Source: Clostridiaceae bacterium (GTDB taxonomy: Bacteria; Bacillota; Clostridia; Peptostreptococcales; Tindalliaceae). Taken from it: DNA of 43,640 bases. The notes beneath the pieces are model-generated. The model ran no database searches, was not told the DNA's origin, and saw nothing but the letters and a program-made list of their open reading frames with translations. A program made the position numbers and the translations under genes. Below, piece after piece: positions 1 to 10,691 of this stretch; within the stretch, counting starts at the first letter, position 1, and every line of letters begins with the position of its first letter. The stretch is taken from the NCBI GenBank assembly GCA_024635995.1, contig JAGXHW010000004.1, positions 1-43,640 of the forward strand, given 5' to 3'.

Positions 1-93
1 AAATTGTTCTTTGAAAACTACATGATACGAAAAAACACAAGGCAAAGTAAAGCAATGCTTTTAATGAAGCAAAGCAATTTACGATAAAACATA
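1..93 (+). other. 16S-23S spacer (3' part) with 23S processing stem
   Basis: This is the end of the 16S-23S spacer; the 16S gene lies upstream of the window. Bases 14-28 are perfectly complementary to 3056-3070, and 36-42 to 3048-3054, so the spacer and the region after 23S form the long stem that brackets pre-23S RNA for RNase III-type processing. No tRNA gene is visible in the part of the spacer shown. Confidence 0.85.
5..17 (+). promoter_or_regulatory. boxA-like rRNA antitermination element
   Basis: The motif TGTTCTTTGAAAA matches the boxA element found in Bacillus/Clostridium rRNA spacers, where NusB and S10 assemble an antitermination complex on the nascent rRNA. It sits at the usual place just upstream of the 23S processing stem and overlaps its first bases. 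The assignment rests on motif and position. Confidence 0.65.
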
Positions 94-3039
<2,946 letters not shown>

Positions 3040-3083
3040 AGTAAAAACCTTGTGAGTATCATGTAGTTTTGAGGGAACAAATA

Positions 3084-3202
3084 AGAGTCGTGGCAAAGGC
3101 GAAGGGGATACACCTGTTCCCATCTCGAACACAGCCGTTAAGCCCTTCAGCGCTGATGGTACTGGGACGTAATGTCCCGGGAGAGTAGGTCGTTGCGACT
3201 CT
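3084..3202 (+). rRNA. 5S ribosomal RNA
   Basis: About 119 nt, bounded by the complementary ends AGAGTCG and CGACTCT. It carries the conserved loop sequence CCATCTCGAACACAG and the 3' segment GAGAGTAGGTCG. It follows 23S by 44 nt, within the same rRNA operon. Confidence 0.95.
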
Positions 3203-3230
3203 TTACCCTTAACAATGTAAAGCCTTTTTT
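3201..3230 (+). terminator. Rho-independent terminator of the rRNA operon
   Basis: A short stem CTTTAC (3201-3206) / GTAAAG (3217-3222) is followed by CC and six T residues. It begins in the last bases of 5S. The stem is short and A/T-rich, so this is a moderate call; a second T8 run follows at about 3270. Confidence 0.5.
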
Positions 3231-3321
3231 ATGTATTTTCCATTCAAGGATAATAGATAAGAAAGGGCTTTTTTTTATAGGATAAAGTGACAAAATCAAG
3301 ACTATCATCCTACCTTACCTG

Positions 3322-3330
3322 TGCTATAAT
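3322..3330 (+). promoter_or_regulatory. Extended -10 promoter for the DUF4015 lipoprotein gene
   Basis: TGCTATAAT is a perfect extended -10 (TGnTATAAT) placed 41 bases before the start codon. No good -35 hexamer is seen at 17 bp spacing, which is usual for extended -10 promoters. Confidence 0.6.
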
Positions 3331-3371
3331 GGAAAGGAAACATATCCCAGCGTCATTCATAGGAGGATTTC

Positions 3372-4622
3372 ATGGACTGCATAAAATATATGAAAATGAT
3401 TTTAGCAATGAAGCGAAAAGCAGCGTTGAGTACCTGTGCATTAACTGTGTTGCTGCTAACAGGATGTTCTTTGCCAGGTGAACTGCCCTTATTACAGGAA
3501 ACAGCAGTTGTGACTGATGTGTGGGAAGACGTTGACCTTTCAGAGGTTCCATTGACAGGCACAGATTATCTTCAGCAGCCGGCCGGAAGCTGGGAGCCCT
3601 TTGCCATCTACAGAGAGGTGAAAGGTATCTATATGACTGGTAACACCGCTGGGCTTCAGTGGCGGTTTGAAGAAATACTTAACGAGACCAACAACTCCAT
3701 CATCAATGCCTGGGTGGTGGATGTGAAGGACGATCAGGGCACCATGACTTATGCGTCACAGATCCCCATGGTCAATGACCTGGGCCAGGATGCACGGGTT
3801 AAAGTCAGGGATTTTCAGGCGGTTATCGACACCATGCATGACAATGATATTTATCCCATCGCCAGGATCGTCACATTTAAAGATGTGATTGCTGCCGGTG
3901 GAAATCCGCAGTGGGCCATCCAAACCCATGAGGGTGACGTGTGGCTTGATCGAAAAAAAGATGCATGGCTGAACCCTTATAACCGGGATGCCTGGGGTTA
4001 TTTGGTGGCCATCGCCATTGAAGCGGCTGAAAAAGGGTTTTATGAAATACAGTTTGACTATGTTCGCTTTCCCACGGACGGTCCCCGGGAGCAAATCGAT
4101 TACGGCGAGGCCGGTGAAAACGAGACCATGGCAGAAGCCATCGCAGCATTCCTTTCTTATGCCAGGGAAGAATTGAAGCCCTATGGGGTACTTGTGTCTG
4201 CCGATATCTTTGGACTGGTGCCTATTGTGGTGGATGACATGAGGTTAGGACAACATATGGAAACCTTGGCCACAGCGGCTGATGTCCTCTCTCCCATGGC
4301 TTACCCCTCACACTATGCCCTGGGAACCTTTGGCGTCAGTATTCCAGACAAGGAACCTTATCCGATTGTTTATGAAACCATGCTGAAAGCAAAAGAACGC
4401 ATCGAAGCTGTTGAAACGGACGGCAGGAAAGCAGCACTGAGACCATGGTTGCAAGATTTTACCGCCAGTTACCTGGGCGGTGGGTATTACCAGCGCTATG
4501 GGGTTGATCAGATTCGAGAACAAATTAAAGGTACTTATGACAGTGGCAACAATCAATGGCTCTTGTGGAATGCAGGCAACAACTATACCTGGGAGGCGCT
4601 TAGGGAAGATGTGACGCTGTAG
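3372..4622 (+). CDS. Lipoprotein with DUF4015 glycoside hydrolase-like domain
   Basis: 416 aa. The N-terminus is basic, followed by a hydrophobic stretch and a lipobox LLTGC with Cys at about residue 32, so the mature protein should be a surface lipoprotein. The rest resembles the DUF4015 (putative glycosyl hydrolase, TIM-barrel) family: GIYMTGNTAG near 80, WVVDVKDDQG near 115, YPIARIVTFKD near 160, WLNPYNRDAWGY near 195, FDYVRFPTDG near 230 and the late MAYPSHY motif near 315. Acidic residues in the VDVKDD and FDYVRFP motifs are the likely catalytic or binding ones. The start is set by AGGAGG at 3361-3366; internal Mets at residues 7, 9 and 13 would still leave a signal peptide. It stands alone between its own promoter and terminator. 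Substrate is unknown; a role at the cell wall polysaccharide is inference. Confidence 0.8.
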   Translation: MDCIKYMKMILAMKRKAALSTCALTVLLLTGCSLPGELPLLQETAVVTDVWEDVDLSEVPLTGTDYLQQPAGSWEPFAIYREVKGIYMTGNTAGLQWRFEEILNETNNSIINAWVVDVKDDQGTMTYASQIPMVNDLGQDARVKVRDFQAVIDTMHDNDIYPIARIVTFKDVIAAGGNPQWAIQTHEGDVWLDRKKDAWLNPYNRDAWGYLVAIAIEAAEKGFYEIQFDYVRFPTDGPREQIDYGEAGENETMAEAIAAFLSYAREELKPYGVLVSADIFGLVPIVVDDMRLGQHMETLATAADVLSPMAYPSHYALGTFGVSIPDKEPYPIVYETMLKAKERIEAVETDGRKAALRPWLQDFTASYLGGGYYQRYGVDQIREQIKGTYDSGNNQWLLWNAGNNYTWEALREDVTL

Positions 4623-4666
4623 CATATAAATATACCATTACTAACATCACGCTTGACGACAGTCTT

Positions 4667-4704
4667 AGCTGCCAAATCATATTTTGGCAGCTTTTAATTT
4701 TTTT
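4667..4704 (+). terminator. Rho-independent terminator after the DUF4015 gene
   Basis: Perfect 10-bp stem AGCTGCCAAA (4667-4676) / TTTGGCAGCT (4683-4692) with a 6-nt loop and a T-rich tail. It separates the lipoprotein gene from nrdJ. Confidence 0.85.
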
Positions 4705-4706
4705 GA

Positions 4707-4735
4707 TGTTTACGATCACCAATATATGGTATAAT
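4707..4735 (+). promoter_or_regulatory. Promoter for the ribonucleotide reductase gene
   Basis: TATAAT at 4730-4735 is preceded by TGG, giving an extended -10 (TGGTATAAT). The -35 region (TGTTTA at 4707-4712, 17-bp spacing) is weak. It starts directly after the upstream terminator and leaves a leader of about 65 nt. No cobalamin riboswitch or NrdR-box pair was recognised in that short leader. Confidence 0.6.
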
Positions 4736-4808
4736 GATACCTGCACAATAAAAAAGAAACACAACATATAGACAGCCTAAGTGCATAAAGACCAAAGGAG
4801 GCGCATGG

Positions 4809-7160
4809 ATGAACATTCGTAAACGTGATGGGCGGTCGATGGTATTTGATGTAAACAAAATCAGCAGTGCCATTGAAAAAGCAATGACAGAAACCAAGGA
4901 AGGTGTGGATAAGGAACTGAGCACACGCATTGCAAATCAGGTGGCTGAGGCGGTGAGTCAGGAAAAACAACCGGTTCATGTGGAAACCATCCAGGACATG
5001 GTGGAGTTCTTTCTTATGGACAGTAAACGCAAGGATGTGGCGAAAAACTATATCATTTATCGAAATGAGCGAAACAAGAGCCGTGCCCTTCGTCAGGAGA
5101 CTGACTATCGGGTGATTAGTGATAATTTTACCAGTCGGTATAAGCACCGGCCTAACCCCATGGCCCAGTTGGGCAGTTTTGTCTACTACCGCACTTATTC
5201 AAGATGGCTTCCGGAAGAAAATCGGCGTGAGTATTGGTGGGAAACAGTGCGCCGGGCAGTGGAATATAACTGTTCATTGGTCCAAACCACCAAAGAAGAA
5301 GCTGAAAAATTATATGACAATATTTTTAACCTGAAACAGTTTCTCTCTGGACGCACCTTTTGGGTGGGACATACACCGGTTGCGGAGCATTATCCCATGG
5401 CCAACTACAACTGTGCCTTTATTATTATCGATTCCATTGCGGCTTTAAAGGAACTCTTCTATCTACTGATGCTGGGAAGTGGTGTTGGGGCAAGGATTCT
5501 CCAATCTGACATAGCGCAGATTCCTAAAGTACGTACAAATATTGAACTGATCCATAAAGATTACACACCAGTGCCTGCCACCTTGCGGGAGGATAACTCC
5601 AGCTTGCAGTTCATGCACAACAACACGGTAAAAATCACAGTGGGTGACAGTAAAGAAGGTTGGACCCAGTCGCTGGATCATTTCTTCCAGCTGATTTCCA
5701 ACAGTGAATATAAGAACATTAAAACCGTCATCGTGGACTATGATCATGTGAGACCAAAAGGTGAAAAACTGAAGAATTTTGGTGGTACCGCCAGTGGTCA
5801 CACAAGTCTAAAAAACATGTTTGCGAAAATTGACACCGTTGTTCGGAAACGCGGATGGCTTGAAGGGAATCACAGGGTCAAATTATTGCCGGTGGATCTG
5901 TTGGATGTAGTGAACATCATTGGCGAAAATGTGGTTGTCGGAGGAGTACGGAGGACGGCAGAAATGGTGCTGGTAGACCCTGGAGACATGGCAAGTATCA
6001 AAGCCAAATCTGAATTGTACAAGAAAATTGATGGTCAGTGGATTGTTGACCAGGAACTGATTCATCGGCAAATGAGTAATAATTCCATCTACTACGAGAC
6101 AAAACCTGACAAAGAGACACTCCATTGGCTTTTGGAACAAATGAGGTATTCAGGTGAGCCTGGTTTTGTGAACGCAGAGGCTGCGGCAAAACGTCGACCA
6201 AATATGAATGGGGTAAATCCTTGTGGTGAAATTTTACTGGATTCAAAAGGTGTTTGCAACCTGACCACCATAAATGCGTACGCCTTTGTCAAACCGGATG
6301 GAACACTTGACCTGGAAGGTCTGCTGGAAGCGCAGCGATTGTCTGCCCGCGCTGCTTACCGCATGACTTGCGTTGAACTCGAATTACCAGGATGGAATGC
6401 GGTGCAGCAACGGGATAAACTGGTGGGCTGCAGTATAACTGGATGGCAGGACATGGTCAATGCATTGCAGCTGGACAATGAGCAACAGGCAGAACTGTTG
6501 ACAAAGCTGAGACAACAGGCCCGTGAAGCAGTGGATATTTACGCAGAGGAAATTGGTGAAAACAAACCCTTACTGGTGACCACCGTTAAGCCGGAAGGTA
6601 CGCTGAGCCAATTGCCAACGGTTTCCAGTGGTGTTCATCATTCCCATTCACCTTATTATGTGCGTCGCATCCGGGTCAGTGCCCAGGATCCATTGGTGAA
6701 AGTGTGTGAAGAGCTGGAATACCCTGTGTTTCCTGAAGTAGGTCAGGACATGGAAAGTTGCACCACGAAAGTGGTTGAATTCCCAGTGAAAGCCCCGAAA
6801 GGGAAAACGAAATCTGACGTCACCGCCATTGAACAACTGGAAACATACCTGATGTTTATGAAACACTACGTCGATCATAATGCTTCCATCACCATTCATG
6901 TCAGGGACGACGAATGGGAAGTGGTAGAAGAATGGCTCTGGACTCATTGGGACGAAGTGGTGGCGGTCAGTTTCCTGTCACTCAGTGAAAGTTTCTATCA
7001 ATTAATGCCTTATGAGAGCATAACGAAAGAAGACTATGAACAGCGACAGGCTGCAATGAAACCCTTTATCGCTTCGCTGGTAAATCGTTATGAAAATCCA
7101 AACCTGCGATTTGATCCCACAGACAGCAGTTGCGAAAATGGTGTGTGTCCCATTCGATAA
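4809..7160 (+). CDS. nrdJ: Adenosylcobalamin-dependent ribonucleoside-triphosphate reductase (class II)
   Basis: 783 aa. Makes deoxyribonucleotides from ribonucleoside triphosphates using a B12-derived thiyl radical, so it works with or without oxygen. Residues 1-95 form an ATP-cone (IRKRDGRSMVFDVNKI...), the dATP/ATP on-off switch. The body resembles the monomeric Lactobacillus leichmannii RTPR: first active-site Cys at 202 (NYNCAF), the NPCGE loop with N470, radical Cys472 and E474, second redox Cys483 (GVCNLTT), and a C-terminal CENGVCPIR tail with the relay pair C775/C780. C472 and C483 are 11 apart, and C775 lies 8 residues from the end, as in the lactobacillus enzyme (C408/C419/C731). 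Start set by AAAGGAGG at 4795-4802. It is monocistronic between a promoter and a hairpin. With ThyX in the same window it covers dTTP supply. Confidence 0.93.
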   Translation: MNIRKRDGRSMVFDVNKISSAIEKAMTETKEGVDKELSTRIANQVAEAVSQEKQPVHVETIQDMVEFFLMDSKRKDVAKNYIIYRNERNKSRALRQETDYRVISDNFTSRYKHRPNPMAQLGSFVYYRTYSRWLPEENRREYWWETVRRAVEYNCSLVQTTKEEAEKLYDNIFNLKQFLSGRTFWVGHTPVAEHYPMANYNCAFIIIDSIAALKELFYLLMLGSGVGARILQSDIAQIPKVRTNIELIHKDYTPVPATLREDNSSLQFMHNNTVKITVGDSKEGWTQSLDHFFQLISNSEYKNIKTVIVDYDHVRPKGEKLKNFGGTASGHTSLKNMFAKIDTVVRKRGWLEGNHRVKLLPVDLLDVVNIIGENVVVGGVRRTAEMVLVDPGDMASIKAKSELYKKIDGQWIVDQELIHRQMSNNSIYYETKPDKETLHWLLEQMRYSGEPGFVNAEAAAKRRPNMNGVNPCGEILLDSKGVCNLTTINAYAFVKPDGTLDLEGLLEAQRLSARAAYRMTCVELELPGWNAVQQRDKLVGCSITGWQDMVNALQLDNEQQAELLTKLRQQAREAVDIYAEEIGENKPLLVTTVKPEGTLSQLPTVSSGVHHSHSPYYVRRIRVSAQDPLVKVCEELEYPVFPEVGQDMESCTTKVVEFPVKAPKGKTKSDVTAIEQLETYLMFMKHYVDHNASITIHVRDDEWEVVEEWLWTHWDEVVAVSFLSLSESFYQLMPYESITKEDYEQRQAAMKPFIASLVNRYENPNLRFDPTDSSCENGVCPIR

Positions 7161-7181
7161 GGAAAATTAAGTAATATAGTG

Positions 7182-7216
7182 ACCGAAACCCCGTCAAGTT
7201 TAGACGGGGTTTCGGT
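7182..7216 (+). terminator. Strong hairpin after nrdJ, probable terminator
   Basis: Perfect 14-bp inverted repeat ACCGAAACCCCGTC (7182-7195) / GACGGGGTTTCGGT (7203-7216) with a 7-nt loop. The downstream T-run is not immediate: TTTTTT comes about 13 nt later. Termination is therefore likely but not textbook. Confidence 0.6.
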
Positions 7217-7276
7217 TCAGTCAGGAATGTTTTTTCCAGGGGGTAACGTTTTCCTCTTCATCTTTTAAGGACAATC

Positions 7277-7285
7277 TGATAGAAT
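7277..7285 (+). promoter_or_regulatory. Possible extended -10 promoter in the 325-nt gap before the EF-G-like gene
   Basis: TGATAGAAT fits an extended -10 (TGnTAGAAT) with only a poor -35 (TTCATC at 7257). It would give a leader of about 190 nt. A second weak candidate, TTGTGT at 7420 with TATACA at 7442, lies closer to the gene. The rest of the gap (7161-7485) holds the nrdJ hairpin and A/T-rich sequence with a good ribosome binding site (GGGAGGAA) at 7473-7480; I see no small gene there. Confidence 0.35.
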
Positions 7286-7485
7286 AGAGCATGGGTCAAG
7301 CATAAAGACATAAAACAAAATCAATAATTCTTTGGGATGGGGGGAGAACGATAAAGTTAAAAGAAAGAAGGATCACTAAAGTGTAAATAATTTAAATTTC
7401 CTGTCAATAAAAGAAGGAATTGTGTTTTTTTTATCGAATAATATACATTGAGTAAAAATTTATAAATAGACAGGGAGGAAATAGG

Positions 7486-9567
7486 ATGAAAGCATATGAA
7501 GCCGGAAGAATCAGAAATATCGCTTTGTTGGGTCACGGTGGCAGTGGAAAGACTACATTCTGTGAGGCAGCACTCTATGCTGCGGGTGTCTCTAAAAGAA
7601 TGGGTAAAGTGGAAGATGGCAATACATTTTCCGATTTTGATAAAGAAGAGATCAGCCGTAAAACCTCCATTAACACAACTGTAATTCCAGTCGAGTGGAA
7701 TGATTATAAAGTTAACCTGATTGATACACCAGGCTATTTTGATTTTGTCGGTGAGGTACAGGGCGCCATCAAAGCTGCCGGTGGTGTGGTCATTTTTGTT
7801 GACGCCACAAGCGGCATTCAGGTAGGCACGGAAAAAGCCTGGAAAATTGCCATGGACAAGAAAAAACCAACTTTCATCGTTGTCAATAAAATGGATCGTG
7901 AAAACGTTGATTATGATAAAATCATTAATGAGTTGAGAGAAACCTTTGGCAAAAAAGTGGCTCCTTTCCAGATTCCAGTGGGCATAGAAGACAGCTTTAT
8001 CGGAAATGTGAATGTGGCCAAAATGAACGCCAGGGAATACACAGGCCAAACCTGCGTTGAAAAACCCATTCCCGATGAATTGATGGCCCAGGCTGAAGAA
8101 ATGAGAGAATTGCTGCTTGAATCTGTTGCTGAAAGTGATGAAGAATTGATGGAAAAATATTTTGCGGGTGAAGCTTTTTCAGAGGAAGAAATTCAAGCCG
8201 GACTACGCAAAGGGGTGCTGTACGGTGAAGTGGTTCCTGTTGTCTGCGCTTCCTTCCCAAACAATGTAGGTACGCATACTTTAATGGATATGTTGTGTGA
8301 TTACTCGCCTTCACCAGCCGACATGCCCCCCAAAACTGGTATTGATCCAAAAACAAACCAGGAAGTGGAGCGAAGCCTGGAACCCAATGAACCTTTCTCC
8401 GCCCAGGTCTTTAAAACCATTGCTGACCCCTTTATCGGAAAGATCTCCATTCTGAAGGTCATTTCAGGCACATTAACATCGGATATGGAAATCCTTAACA
8501 GCAACAAGGGGGAAAAGGAAAAGGTGGGATCTCTGTTTTTCCTGAGAGGCAAGAATCAGTTGGAAACAAAAGAAGTCAATGCAGGGGACATTGCTGCCAT
8601 TGCAAAACTGCAACATACTGTAACCGGGGATACACTCTGCAGTATCAATTCACCTATTGTGTTCAGCGGCATCGAGGTGCCCGAACCTCAACTGTACCTT
8701 GCCCTTGAACCAAAGGCCAGGGGCGATGAAGAAAAGATAGGGACAGGTTTGCAACGCTTGGCAGAAGAAGATCCTTCCTTTGCTTTCACTCGGAATGCAG
8801 AAACCAAGCAAACCCTGATCCGTGGACAGGGAGAGTTGCACATTAAAGTAATCACCAGTAAATTGAAAAATAAATTTGGTGTTGAAGTTGAACTAAGTGA
8901 TGCCATCGTACCATACAGGGAAACCATTAAAGGTAAAGCAGATGTTCAGGGCAAACACAAGAAACAATCTGGTGGACGCGGTCAATACGGTGACGTAAAA
9001 ATGAGATTTGAACCATCAGCGGAAGAGTTCGAGTTTGAAGAGGTCATTTTTGGTGGTTCCGTACCCAGAAACTTTATACCTGCAGTAGAAAAAGGCATTC
9101 GGGAGGCCATGGTTAGCGGTGTGTTGGCCGGGTACCCAGTGGTGAACTTTAAAGCACAATTGTATGATGGTTCATACCATGACGTGGATTCTTCAGAAAT
9201 GGCTTTTAAAATTGCAGCCTCCCTTGCTTTTAAGAAAGGGATGGAAGAGGCCAAACCAGTGCTACTGGAACCCATTGCGAAGGTGGATGTTTTTGTGCCG
9301 GAAGACAACATGGGTGATATCATGGGTGATTTGAACAAGCGAAGAGGACGAATTTTAGGAATGGAGCCTCAGGATGACGGCACCCAGAAAGTAACAGCAG
9401 AAGTACCTCAATCAGAAATGTTCAAGTATGCCATTGACTTGAGGTCCATGACCCAGGCTCGGGGCGAATTCAACATGGAGTTTGTACGCTATGATGAAGT
9501 CCCTCAAAACATTAGTGAAAAAGTGATTGAAGCGGCGAAAGCAGCACGGGAAGAACAAAACGCATAA
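7486..9567 (+). CDS. EF-G-like translation factor GTPase (EF-G2 type)
   Basis: 693 aa, with the full five-domain length of an elongation factor G. The G1 loop reads GHGGSGKT (residues 16-23) instead of the AHIDAGKT of true EF-G. G3 is DTPGYFDF (80-87), so the catalytic His after DTPG is a Tyr; G4 is NKMD (134-137). Later EF-G motifs are present, such as SGGRGQYGDV near 495 and PGYPVVNFK-like and SEMAFKIA segments near 550-580. This combination marks the EF-G-2/FusA-like paralogues found in many Firmicutes and in Thermus, distinct from the translocase fusA at 41421, which has the standard motifs. Role is uncertain: ribosome-associated GTPase, possibly an accessory or stress-linked factor. It is monocistronic, ending at the terminator at 9603. 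Confidence 0.85.
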   Translation: MKAYEAGRIRNIALLGHGGSGKTTFCEAALYAAGVSKRMGKVEDGNTFSDFDKEEISRKTSINTTVIPVEWNDYKVNLIDTPGYFDFVGEVQGAIKAAGGVVIFVDATSGIQVGTEKAWKIAMDKKKPTFIVVNKMDRENVDYDKIINELRETFGKKVAPFQIPVGIEDSFIGNVNVAKMNAREYTGQTCVEKPIPDELMAQAEEMRELLLESVAESDEELMEKYFAGEAFSEEEIQAGLRKGVLYGEVVPVVCASFPNNVGTHTLMDMLCDYSPSPADMPPKTGIDPKTNQEVERSLEPNEPFSAQVFKTIADPFIGKISILKVISGTLTSDMEILNSNKGEKEKVGSLFFLRGKNQLETKEVNAGDIAAIAKLQHTVTGDTLCSINSPIVFSGIEVPEPQLYLALEPKARGDEEKIGTGLQRLAEEDPSFAFTRNAETKQTLIRGQGELHIKVITSKLKNKFGVEVELSDAIVPYRETIKGKADVQGKHKKQSGGRGQYGDVKMRFEPSAEEFEFEEVIFGGSVPRNFIPAVEKGIREAMVSGVLAGYPVVNFKAQLYDGSYHDVDSSEMAFKIAASLAFKKGMEEAKPVLLEPIAKVDVFVPEDNMGDIMGDLNKRRGRILGMEPQDDGTQKVTAEVPQSEMFKYAIDLRSMTQARGEFNMEFVRYDEVPQNISEKVIEAAKAAREEQNA

Positions 9568-9602
9568 GCAGGAACTTAACGCAAACAAAAGGAATGATTA
9601 TG

Positions 9603-9640
9603 AGCCTCTGGAAAGATTGATTTCCGGAGGCTTTTCTGTT
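9603..9640 (+). terminator. Rho-independent terminator after the EF-G-like gene
   Basis: Stem AGCCTCTGGAAA (9603-9614) / TTTCCGGAGGCT (9621-9632), with one G-U pair, a 6-nt loop and then TTTTCTGTT. The same bases also contain the -35 and spacer of the ctsR promoter. Confidence 0.8.
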
Positions 9641-9645
9641 ATTAT
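9617..9645 (+). promoter_or_regulatory. ctsR operon promoter, overlapping the upstream terminator
   Basis: TTGATT (9617-9622) and TATTAT (9640-9645) are separated by exactly 17 bp, a sigma-A-type promoter. The -35 lies in the loop of the upstream terminator and the spacer covers its 3' arm. The predicted transcription start near 9652 falls inside the CtsR operator. Confidence 0.65.
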
Positions 9646-9648
9646 TAA

Positions 9649-9665
9649 AGTCAAAGATAGTCAAA
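9649..9665 (+). promoter_or_regulatory. CtsR operator (tandem heptamer)
   Basis: AGTCAAA-GAT-AGTCAAA is a perfect match to the CtsR box RGTCAAA-NAN-RGTCAAA. It sits between the -10 and the ctsR start codon, so CtsR bound here would block initiation. This makes the ctsR-mcsA-mcsB-clpC operon autoregulated, as in Bacillus. Confidence 0.9.
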
Positions 9666-9691
9666 TTCATAAAACGAAGGAGAGGAATTAC

Positions 9692-10150
9692 ATGGCTACC
9701 ATCAGTGATGTCATTGAAAGTTTTATCAAGGAGCTGATAAGACAAAGTCAGGGCCATCCTATTGAAATACAGCGCAACGAAATTGCCAAGCATTTCGATT
9801 GTGCTCCTTCCCAGATAAATTACGTGCTGACAACCAGGTTTGGTACACAGCACGGATATTACATCGAAAGTCGTCGGGGCGGTGGTGGGTATATTAAAAT
9901 AATGAGGCTTAAACCAGAGCGTAATAGGCCTTTGCACCAGATGTTAATGGAGGAAATTGGGAATGAAACAACTAAAACACAGGCTAATCGACTGATACAG
10001 GCGATGGAAGAACAAAATATGATCACAAAACGGGAGGCTGTCCTGATGAAAGCAGCCACCAGCGACGGTGTTCTTGTGTCGCCCATCAACAACCGAGACC
10101 AGCTAAGGGCAAATATACTTAAGGGTATGTTGTCTGCCATGCTGCACTAG
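9692..10150 (+). CDS. ctsR: Transcriptional repressor of class III stress genes CtsR
   Basis: 152 aa. Dimeric winged helix-turn-helix repressor that binds tandem RGTCAAA heptamers and releases DNA on heat stress. The N-terminal HTH (ISDVIESFIKELI... to CAPSQINYVLTTRF) is followed by the glycine-rich wing RRGGGGYIKI at residues 61-70; Arg62 corresponds to the wing arginine known to be phosphorylated by McsB. The C-terminal part is the oligomerisation and regulatory domain. The start at 9692 is chosen because it follows AAGGAGAGG and matches family length; the frame is open upstream to 9527, but that would run through the terminator and operator. First gene of a four-gene stress operon. Confidence 0.95.
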   Translation: MATISDVIESFIKELIRQSQGHPIEIQRNEIAKHFDCAPSQINYVLTTRFGTQHGYYIESRRGGGGYIKIMRLKPERNRPLHQMLMEEIGNETTKTQANRLIQAMEEQNMITKREAVLMKAATSDGVLVSPINNRDQLRANILKGMLSAMLH

Positions 10151-10166
10151 GAGAGGGGTGAAAGTA

Positions 10167-10691
10167 ATGGTATGTGACCAGTGTAAAAGTAGAAAAGCCC
10201 ATGTACATGTGGTGCAGAAAGTGAATGGTACAACCATCGAGCAGTACTTATGCGAGAATTGTGCTGCGGAATTTCAGGCAGAGGATTCACCTTTTTCATT
10301 TAGTGTGCATGAATTCCTGAAAGGCATCTATTATGACAGCGCTCAGGTCAGTCAACAGGATCATAACAGGCCGTTAAAAGTTTGTCCTGGCTGCGGTCAA
10401 ACATATAGAGACTACCAGCGCTCAGGATTATTCGGTTGTCCAGAATGCTACCGGACCTTTCGGCTGGTGCTGGTGCCACTGACCAAGAGAATACAGGGAA
10501 GCGTGCAACACGTGGGGAAAATACCGGTAAAGCTTGAACGGGTGCACCGCTTTGAGGGAAAAAAACAACAATTGCAGAGCGCTCTGAAAGACGCTGTACA
10601 AAAAGAAGCGTATGAAAAGGCAGCAGAAATTAGGGACCAGATCGGACTGCTCAACCGGAAGATCGAGCAGCTGAAGGAGGAGAAACAATGA
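10167..10691 (+). CDS. mcsA: McsA, activator of the protein arginine kinase
   Basis: 174 aa. Zinc-binding adaptor that activates McsB and tunes CtsR in the protein arginine phosphorylation pathway. Four CXXC pairs are present (C3/C6, C29/C32, C73/C76, C91/C94), followed by a C-terminal UVR-type coiled segment at about 134-170 rich in Lys and Glu, as in UvrB/UvrC and ClpC. ATG at 10167 is chosen because GGAGAGGGG lies 9 nt upstream; an in-frame GTG at 10158 would sit on top of that site. The end overlaps mcsB by 4 bases (ATGA), so the two are translationally coupled. Confidence 0.93.
   Translation: MVCDQCKSRKAHVHVVQKVNGTTIEQYLCENCAAEFQAEDSPFSFSVHEFLKGIYYDSAQVSQQDHNRPLKVCPGCGQTYRDYQRSGLFGCPECYRTFRLVLVPLTKRIQGSVQHVGKIPVKLERVHRFEGKKQQLQSALKDAVQKEAYEKAAEIRDQIGLLNRKIEQLKEEKQ

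Noticed and set aside
4736-4808. Cobalamin riboswitch ahead of the B12-dependent reductase
   Set aside because: The leader is only about 65 nt and no B12-box-like sequence is seen.
9527-9691. Extended CtsR start at 9527
   Set aside because: That extension would pass through the terminator, promoter and operator; the start at 9692 has a good ribosome binding site and fits family length.
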